64,000 nt of DNA from Ascaphus truei. Its lineage: Eukaryota > Chordata > Amphibia > Anura > Ascaphidae. The position numbers and the translations under genes are program-made. Location of the stretch: NCBI GenBank assembly GCA_036426205.1, contig CM071568.1:214129245-214193244 (forward strand), written 5' to 3'. Positions 57,723 to 64,000 of the stretch are shown in pieces; the stretch's first letter is position 1, and every line of letters starts with the position of its first letter. The notes under the pieces were generated by a model, which had not been told where the DNA came from, did no database searches, and saw nothing but the letters and a program-made list of their open reading frames with translations.

Positions 57723-57859
57723 TTGTCCCCCATGTCATCGTGGGAGACTCAGGCCCTCCTGTTGCCAGCAGGTTTGCACCACACAGAGTCATGTAGCCAG
57801 ACCCTAGAACACCTTAAGGGGTCTGATCTGCGACCGGGTGGGGGTCCATGGGTTACATG
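57723..57859. other. Unassigned junction between PLE and CR1
   Basis: GC-richer sequence that belongs neither to CR1 nor clearly to the PLE. It may be the remaining part of the element that begins at 55253, split by the PLE. Confidence 0.4.
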
Positions 57860-58925
57860 TGTAAGGTAGTGGAATCAGAGCAGGATGTAATTTCTCTCCA
57901 GAAGGACTTGAATAGACTGGAAACTTGGGCAGGTTAATGGCAGATGAGGTTTAATACAGATAAATGTAAGGTTATGCATTTGGGAAGCAAGAATAAACAG
58001 GCGATTTACAAATTAAATGGAGATATATTGGGGGAATCCTTGATGGAGAAGGATTTAGGAGTGCTTGTAGACAGCAGGCTTAGCAATAGTACCCAATGTC
58101 ATGCAGTAGCTGCAAAGGCAAACAAGATCTTATTTTGCATTAAACAGGCAACGGATGTAAGGGAAGTAAACATAATTATGCCCCTTTACAAAGCATTAGT
58201 AAGACCACACCTTGAATATGGAGTACAATTTTGGGCACCAGTCCTTAGAAAAGACATTATGGAACTAGAGAGAGTGCAGATAAAAGCCACCAAATTAATA
58301 AAGGGGATGTACAATCTAACTTATGAGGAGAGGCTAGCTAAATTAGATTTATTTACATTAGAAAAGAGGTGTCTAAGAGGGGATATGATAACTATATACA
58401 AATATATTCGGGGACAGTACAAGGAGCTTTAAAAAGAACTATTCATCCTAAGGGCAGTACAAAGGACTCAGGGGCATCCCTTTAGGTTGGAGGAAAGGAG
58501 ATTTCACCTGCAACAAAGTAAATGGTTCTTTACAGTAAGGGGAGTTAAAGTGTGAAATTCATTACCCATAGAGACTGTGATGGCAGATATAATAGGTAGC
58601 TTCAAAAAAAAGGTTGGACATCTTTTTTAGAAAGGAAAGGCATACAGGGATTTACCAAATAAGTAAACATTGGAAGAATGTTGATCCAGGGAGTAATCCA
58701 AGTTCCAGTTCTTGCAGTCAGGAAGGAATTAATTTTTCCCTTATTAGATATCATTGGATGATATGTCACTGGGTTTTTTTGTTTGCCTTCCTCTGGATCA
58801 ATAAGTAAGTATAGATATAGGATAAAGTATCTGTTGTCTAAATTTAGCATAGGTTGAACTTGATGGACGTACAACTTTTTTCAACCTCATCTACTATGTA
58901 AATATGTAACAAATAACATTAACTG
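57860..58925 (+). pseudogene. CR1 LINE: C-terminal RT and 3' end
   Basis: Continues the CR1 copy broken at 55250: VVESEQDVISLQKDLNRLET (57870-57925), then an open frame 57944-58432 with MRFNTDKCKVMHLGSKNKQA, EKDLGVLVDSRL, YKALVRPHLEYGVQFWAP and LKGDMITIYKYI-like sequence. This is the connection and thumb region after the YADD box. A stop follows YIRGQYKEL. The 3' UTR ends in GGTTGAACTTGATGGACGTA, TTTTTTCAACCTCATCTAC and a TATGTAA repeat, the usual 3' terminus used for template recognition. Confidence 0.92.
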
Positions 58926-60001
58926 AATGAGACTGCAGGGACCCCATCTTTGTTAATCCGATGGGCCATTTAGAATCTCACAGAAATGGTGAAGCAATGT
59001 TGCAGCATTTACTGTGAGACTGCCCAGAACTCACCAAGGCAAGAGTTCTAATACTCGTAGCCGCATCTGTATGTCTTTTTTCAACCTCATCTACTATGTA
59101 ACTATGTAACTATATAATGTTCCCTCTACTAAATGAGTCTCTCTTGAAATCTGAAAATACAATCAGAAAAATATTTTGAGAACACAGTTGCACATCTCTA
59201 ATTCAATTACAAAGTTTATTTTTGTAAAACCCTTCTGAATTGATTTTGAAAATCTTCAAGATAAGCATCACTCTAAAAATCACCCAAATGAAAATCGGTT
59301 CATAAATCCTGGAACATTCAGTAAAGATCCACATGAATGATAACTTTTGGAGCATATATGTTTAATGCATTTAAAAGGTCTTACAGTAGTTGCAGGTATG
59401 CTTAGAATAGCAATGATTCACATCACAAATGACATATTGGGTTATGGGGAAAGTATAATTACTTTCTGTCTGAACTGTACTTTTGGGGCCGGTCAGTTGT
59501 TGATGACATGTCTTTCTCTTCAAAATAAATATATCCTATCACTCTAAGAGGAAGTCCAGGCCAATACAAAATATTCACATTAAGGCATAAAAATGTCAAC
59601 TTCAATAATTGCGTGAATGTTTTTTCTTTATTTTCTATAAACAAGAAGATCGGAATTTCCTGTGCATTTTTTAAAATTTACAAATTACAAAAATACAGTT
59701 GAGCAACATTGTATGTGTTTAAATAGATATTAGCAACAACAAAAAAGAATTTAAAGTCATATTCCAAATTTAGAATGCCAAATACATGGCATCCCGCTAT
59801 AACAAAGTCAGACTTTTTTCCCTTTTTATCTTGTCAGAGAGATGATTTTACAATCAACCCAGTCTCAGACCACATAACTGTTTTTTTCCATACTGTATAC
59901 TCCTTTTTCCTAATGTTACTTTTATGCCAAAAACGCATTATGTGTTATATTATTCTGCCACAAGTATTACTGCTCTGAAGCGCTATGTACATATATATAT
60001 A
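58926..60001. other. Mostly unassigned DNA with a second CR1 3' tail
   Basis: At 59070-59116 a second copy of TTTTTTCAACCTCATCTACT plus ATGTAACTATGTAAC occurs, probably from a very short CR1 insertion. The rest is AT-rich without recognised features, ending in a (TA)n tract. Confidence 0.5.
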
Positions 60002-60006
60002 TATAT

Positions 60007-60801
60007 TGTGACATAGTCCAAAGATGTTAGGCAGCTTTCTGCCCCGTTTTAGGTCAGAAAGTGCAGGAATAGTTAAAAATGATCCATTCCACAGCTTCAC
60101 ATTAACTCAGACAGCTGGATGGAAAATCCAGACCACAGATTACAATGGGTCTAGTTCTCCCTCACCTGCTCTTCTAATCACTTGCACAGGTATTTAGAGC
60201 AGAGAGATTTGCATTTCAGTCTCTCTCCTTAGAGCCTGGAGGCTGGGAGTATCGCTGCTCCCCTGTTTCCAGTTTCAGGGTGGACGGCTCCTCCAAGTAT
60301 CACAGTACCAGAGGATTTGCCTGGACACTTGGGACCGTGTTCCCACCACGAACAGATAAGACAAAACAAATGTTTATTGCTGTTGCTAAAAGACTGTGCT
60401 GTATCTAGTGACCCTAAATGAGAGGGCATTGTTTTAAGCTGGGGAACCAGGTTAGTTGGCCCAGTTAGTTCGCAGTTATAGGCTGATTCTGATGTGTAGT
60501 TAGTTCCCTGAAAGGGATAGGATTTCTTTATATGATTTGGTTTTTATTTCTTAAAAGTGACACTGTGTGAAATGCTAAAACACTGATATGAGTAAACCGC
60601 TGAAGGTTAAATGTCTGAATACCTCCTGCCTACACATGTTAAAGCTGCAGTACCTTACTTGGATGAAAATAAAGCAGGCAGAAGCCTGAGTTAAGCAACG
60701 TAATACTTTGCATGTTCCTGTTTGTTGTATAAATAACCCTAGAAGACTGTGTCGGGAAGAACCCAGACAGACGTCAGCGCTACAAAAGAGGGGCATCTGT
60801 C

Positions 60802-60804
<3 letters not shown>
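60007..60804 (+). mobile_element. Probable solo LTR inside a (TA)n tract
   Basis: Begins TGTGACATAGTCC and ends GGCATCTGTCACA, so the termini are TGTGACA/TGTCACA inverted repeats. Length is 798 bp. Contains AATAAAG at 60668 and promoter-like GC-richer sequence. Both flanks are TA repeats, so a 5-bp duplication (such as ATATA) is compatible but not informative. No internal region. Confidence 0.7.

Positions 60805-60842
<38 letters not shown>
60805..60842. repeat. (TA)n microsatellite
   Basis: About 19 TA units between the solo LTR and repeat R1. Confidence 0.95.
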
Positions 60843-60844
<2 letters not shown>

Positions 60845-61305
60845 AATAAAGAATCACTTGTGAGCACATTCACATGTCTTAGACAGGTCTGCACCCCTGC
60901 CTTTCACCATTATCACTTAGCATACAGTGCTTCCACTACAGCAAGGGATTCTGGGAAATGACATGCAAATAAGCACACAATGTGTCACCTTTTGCCTGAA
61001 ATCCATTTTTACATGGAACCCTTATAAGCAAATACTCTGCTGTTCACACAGCTTTTAAACACAGTATGGGATTAGACACAAAGCCAGTCAAACCTCTCAC
61101 AGACAACTGTTTTGACCTTGTGGGTCTCATCAGTGTGAAGTTGGTTGTACTGGCTTTGCGATTTTCAAGGCTGGGTAGGTTTACCATACACATTTTAAGG
61201 TATGGTGGGTGAAAAAGGCGACAAAAAACCTCCACCATTAGCACCATTCTCCACCAATGAAGAATATAACTTGTGAGCACATTCACATGTCTTAGACAGG
61301 TCTGC
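60843..61305 (-). repeat. Repeat R1, copy 2, partly tandem with a 413-bp period
   Basis: The tail block ACTTGTGAGCACATTCACAT, followed by GTCTTAGACAGGTCTGCA, occurs at 60856 and again at 61269, an offset of 413. Between them, on the minus strand, lies a hammerhead motif (61138-61097). The monomer has no coding capacity. Copy 1 at 1-260 is in the opposite orientation. Tandem, ribozyme-bearing monomers of 300-400 bp are the organisation of newt satellite 2 and of animal retrozymes. Confidence 0.75.
61097..61138 (-). ncRNA. Hammerhead ribozyme motif of R1 with G12-to-A change
   Basis: Minus strand: UCACA (61138-61134), CUGAUGA (61133-61127), stem II GACC (61126-61123), loop CACAA, GGUC (61117-61114). 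Then AAAA (61113-61110) where GAAA is expected, stem III C-[AGUU]-G closed by A-U, C17 at 61102, and stem I partner UGUGA (61101-61097), a perfect 5-bp match. The predicted site is GUC. G12 is the catalytic general base, so this copy should be inactive although its fold is intact. There is no extra base before stem II. Confidence 0.75.
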
Positions 61306-61362
61306 AATATACCTATACATATACATATAAGAAAATAGCAGGCGAGTCCACTTAAGCGACTA
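61306..61362. other. Unassigned spacer
   Basis: Short TA-rich sequence. Confidence 0.4.
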
Positions 61363-61464
61363 TGGCCCAGGTCCCTAAAAGGGTGCAAAGCTTTAGCATG
61401 CCTCAGATCCCATTCATAAAATTAGAAGTATGTTAAAGCTTAGCCCTCATTAATGGATCTGGGC
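61363..61464. mobile_element. Palindromic MITE, family P copy 2
   Basis: TGGCCCAGGTCCCTAAAAGG, then GTGCAAAGCTTTAGCATG, with the right half GTATGTTAAAGCTTAG and TAATGGATCTGGGC, parallels 29846-29958. It is more decayed than copy 1. Confidence 0.65.
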
Positions 61465-62470
61465 AATGGTGGTGCAACCACTAGGCGACATAAGTGGTTG
61501 CCTAGGGCAGCACATTTTGGGGGTGGCAGCAGAGGAAGCGTGTGGGAGGCCAGTAGCTGAGCAGAGCAGACTGCTTTCCCACGCTGCTGCCACACTCCAC
61601 TGTGGAGCAGCTACAACTTGCTCACTCTTCTGCACACCACTATTCACGGTAGGGGGGGGTGCAAAAATGGATTGAGTTTTCAAAAATGGAGTGGTGGAGT
61701 GAGAGTGACAGAGGGGTGGGTGTAGTAACAGATGGGTGGGGTGAGAGAGGGAGCAGTGGAGTGAGATAGAGAAGAGGGGTGCGGGGTAGTGAGAGAGGAG
61801 TGGTGAGAGAATGGAGTGGTTTGTAGTAAGAGAAAGAGAGGGGGTGGGGGAGTCAGAGGTATGGGTGGGGGGAAGTGATAGGGAGGGGTGGGGGGGGAAT
61901 AGAGAGGGTGCGAGGGGGGTAAGAGAGAGGGAGTGAGGGGGGAAAGAGAGAGTGGGGTGAGGGGGAGGGAAAGAGAGTGGTGGGGGGAGTGAGAGAGAGA
62001 GGGGTGAAGAGGGGAGCATGTGGGGAGAAGATGTGAGGAGGCAGAGCGGGTGCAACCACTAGGCAGGCTAGGATCGCCCATCTTTGAGGGGGGAGGGGCA
62101 GAGGGTGAGGTGGGTGATGGCGGCAGTGTTACTTGTGGTAGGCCAGGAGCAGAGCAGTTACAGAGTGAAGGAATAAGTGTGCACTGCAGAAGAGGAGGGC
62201 AGCAGCATCTGTGGCGACAGAGGGAGGATGCCCCAGTGCTCCGACCTCAGTGACCCAAAATAAAGTTAGAACCTCCACAGCCAGGTAAGGTGTTATAACT
62301 GGGGGGAGGTGGGGGTGAGAAAGGATGAAGAGGGTAAGAGGACCTCCTCCACTTCCTGTCAAATGAGACACGACAGGCCTTGTATAAGGCCTGTGACGTC
62401 ACATTTGACAGACACATGGTACATCCACCATGTGGATACAGGTGGTTGGAAGGGAGCAAAGGTCGCAGGA
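61465..62470. mobile_element. hAT-like ends with internal GA-rich minisatellite
   Basis: GGTGGTGCAACCACTAGGCG (61468) and a second related start GGGTGCAACCACTAGGCAGG (62047) look like duplicated hAT-type termini. Between them, 61685-62040 is a purine-rich minisatellite with GTGAGAGAGGGAG units. The 133- and 201-codon Pro/Ser/Leu-rich minus-strand frames are translations of this tract. The right end is not identified. Confidence 0.4.
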
Positions 62471-62640
62471 ACATCCAAAAAATAAAAGGAAATATAATAG
62501 TGCAATATGTTGTGATAAAGCGAATTCTGAATTATCTTGGCTCTATAAAATGTCTACTTACAATAAGTAGGTATATAAAAAGCGTTTTGCAAAGTAAGGT
62601 GGTATGTAGCAGGCTGCAATGACAGGATCTTCACGAGTTT
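62471..62640. other. Unassigned DNA
   Basis: Contains CTTACAATAAGTA, also present at 62750-62763, suggesting a relation to the neighbouring PLE end. Confidence 0.4.
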
Positions 62641-63060
62641 GAGGTGAAGGAGATCTCACTCAGGTACACATGCCACAGGAAAAATAGAAAAAGACCATGG
62701 TACAGATCGGACAAAAACACTTTATATTAAAAGCAAGGTAATGAAATGTACTTACAATAAGTACATAAACAATGTACACGTAGCGTTTACTTTAGAGGTG
62801 AAACCGGCGTCTATGTGGATAGCCTCTAGCTGCTGCAACTTCCAGTCCTCCTCGTCGGATCGCGATGACTGGCGTCTGACGTCACTTCCGGCGCAAGGGT
62901 GACGGCTTCCAATCCGGAACACACAGAGGTTAGCAGACAGCAGGGGAACCACGGACTCGGCACCTTCTCCTTCTGAGCAGCTGTGCAGGCTGCAGGGATT
63001 AGCTCAACGCGTTTCGCTGTGTTCAACCACAGCTTCCTCAGGAGCAAGTGAATACCCCCA
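62641..63060 (-). repeat. PLE 3' terminal region with hammerhead
   Basis: On the minus strand it runs from the ribozyme (63045-63002) through a GC-rich segment with CpGs (62840-62960) to an AT-richer end near 62641. The layout is the same as 56640-55876. Confidence 0.7.
63002..63045 (-). ncRNA. Hammerhead ribozyme motif, apparently intact (PLE)
   Basis: Minus strand: stem I GCUC (63045-63042), CUGAGGA (63041-63035), extra A (63034), stem II GCUGUG (63033-63028), loop GUUGAA, CACAGC (63021-63016), GAAA (63015-63012). Minimal stem III is C-GC-G plus the A-U closing pair. U17 is at 63006, and cleavage is predicted just after it, before GAGC (63005-63002), which pairs perfectly with GCUC. All catalytic core bases are present. 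Stem II is a perfect 6-bp helix. Confidence 0.78.
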
Positions 63061-63521
63061 GTGGGTGTGTAGTTTATATACCAGTAACAATTACTCAATA
63101 AAAGCTTAATTGCACATAGGTCCTCCTCTTAAAGGTACATGACTCTATGGCGCAAAAACAACGCAATTACACTAAACTTTAATATTACATATCACAAAGA
63201 AAATAAAAAGTGCATAAAAAATGCTTAAAAATATTAAAATGTTTATAATGTTTATAAAAATGCCCTATACATCAATAAAACTATGCAGACTATATAACTC
63301 AGCATGAGGACGGAGAGATAAAAAAGGAGAGAGAAATAAAATTTGATCAGTGACATGAATAATAGCGTTTTATTATGTTCATAAGATCTCAAAGACTTGA
63401 GATCAAGGAGGGGGGGAGGGAAGGGGACAGGGGAGTGATAAGTAGTGATGGGGATGAAGGAAGGGATAAGGTGGGGTATACGAGTGGGCACAGCAGAGAT
63501 AATATGACTGATAAAAAGTTA
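63061..63521 (-). other. PLE 3' untranslated region and adjoining sequence
   Basis: AT-rich sequence between the hammerhead and the end of the GIY-YIG frame. It includes a G-rich tract at 63405-63480. No frame recognised. Confidence 0.5.
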
Positions 63522-64000
63522 TTAGTTGAGTAGGAATGGTATTATTTCAAAGTCTGCATTCAAACCGTGTGGTATTAAGGTGTTTAATTTGTGAAACCAG
63601 AACATTTCACGTTTGCTTAAGTCAATATCTCTGCTGCGACCTCTCCAATGCTGTAACACATTTTCTATACCCGTAAATTTTAAACCTTTAGTGCTCGAGT
63701 TATGAAACAGTGCAAAATGTTTGGAAACACTGTGGGTTAAAACCCCCCTACGAATATTGCTCAAATGTTCTAAAATACGTGTTTTTATTGCTCGTTTTGT
63801 TTTGCCCACGTATTGGAGCCCACATGGACATTCTAATAAATAAATCACATATTCTGTGTGGCAATTCATATATTGTTTAATATCGAAGGTTTCCTTACGA
63901 TTGTTACCCATAAATTTTCTTTTATCTGTCTGTTTGTATTCGCATGCTTTGCATATTGAGCACCCAAAAAAGCCCTCAAGTTTTTGAAGCCAACCTGTTT
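63522..64000 (-). CDS. Penelope-like GIY-YIG endonuclease region, runs off the window
   Basis: An open minus-strand frame ends at 63522 and continues without a stop through 63911 to the window edge, so the start lies outside. In the edge part, GCSICKACEY gives a cysteine cluster equivalent to CGMCSIC in the PLE at 56992. The GIY-YIG domain follows: YVIYLLECPCGLQYVGKTKR (63833-63851 region), IKTRILEH with the Arg and Glu, THSVSKHF, and the closing WFHKLNTLIPHGLNADF. Both signature boxes are canonical (YVIYL, YVGKT), better preserved than the copy at 56992. A hammerhead lies about 475 bp downstream. Whether the RT is intact cannot be seen. Confidence 0.92.
   Translation of the reverse strand, partial: TGWLQKLEGFFGCSICKACEYKQTDKRKFMGNNRKETFDIKQYMNCHTEYVIYLLECPCGLQYVGKTKRAIKTRILEHLSNIRRGVLTHSVSKHFALFHNSSTKGLKFTGIENVLQHWRGRSRDIDLSKREMFWFHKLNTLIPHGLNADFEIIPFLLN

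Noticed and set aside
61450..62055. 201-codon Pro/Ser/Leu-rich frame
   Set aside because: It is the translation of a purine-rich minisatellite read on the minus strand; three overlapping frames are equally open.

Overview
The window looks like intergenic or intronic DNA from a vertebrate with a large, repeat-rich genome. An amphibian, probably a frog, fits best. The reasons are the co-occurrence of CR1 and Tx1 LINEs, RTE fragments, several GIY-YIG Penelope-like elements (PLEs), Tc1, hAT, Harbinger and Tigger-type DNA transposons, a Helitron, solo LTRs and a MIR/CORE-type tRNA SINE. I found no host protein-coding exon, rRNA, genuine tRNA gene or CRISPR array. Every long open frame with recognisable protein content belongs to a mobile element, and nearly all are broken.

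Layout. 1-8 kb: edge-truncated repeat R1, a decayed PLE terminal repeat, a CR1 fragment, palindromic MITEs and a dead Tc1 element (4658-6210). 8-19 kb: sparse hAT fragments, a short insertion with a 17-bp target duplication, a foldback MITE, a Tigger-like element (15035-16578) and a 464-bp tandem duplication. 19-28 kb: PLE fragments, a 262-bp tandem duplication, a Helitron with a 180-bp internal array, a head-to-head PLE terminal palindrome, an LTR-like element with a nested insertion, and a 2.45-kb DNA element carrying minisatellites and a GC-rich core. 28-40 kb: mostly AT-rich unassigned DNA with a gag-like remnant, RTE pieces, a third PLE lineage and a second Helitron end. 40-53 kb: two hAT elements with target duplications, a solo LTR with a perfect 5-bp duplication, SINEs, a Tx1 ORF2 remnant and a CR1 3' end. 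53.5-58.9 kb: a nested cluster in which a CR1 LINE is interrupted by a Harbinger MITE (TTA duplication) and by a block holding an LTR-like sequence and a PLE. 60-64 kb: a solo LTR, repeat R1 in tandem, minisatellites and a PLE whose GIY-YIG frame runs off the window end.

The most interesting signal is a recurring RNA motif: hammerhead-ribozyme folds (CUGANGA, stem II, GAAA, tiny stem III, stem I). Two look structurally intact (56594-56638 and 63002-63045, minus strand) and lie just 3' of GIY-YIG PLE frames. A third lies in R1, a repeat of about 413 bp that is partly tandem and resembles the organisation of animal retrozymes or newt satellite 2. Other copies are decayed. The PLE-linked motifs share an extra A between CUGANGA and stem II; the R1 motif lacks it.

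The elements do not form a cooperating gene system. They are layers of insertion whose order can partly be read from nesting and target-site duplications. All family names come from motif recognition by eye, not from database searches.
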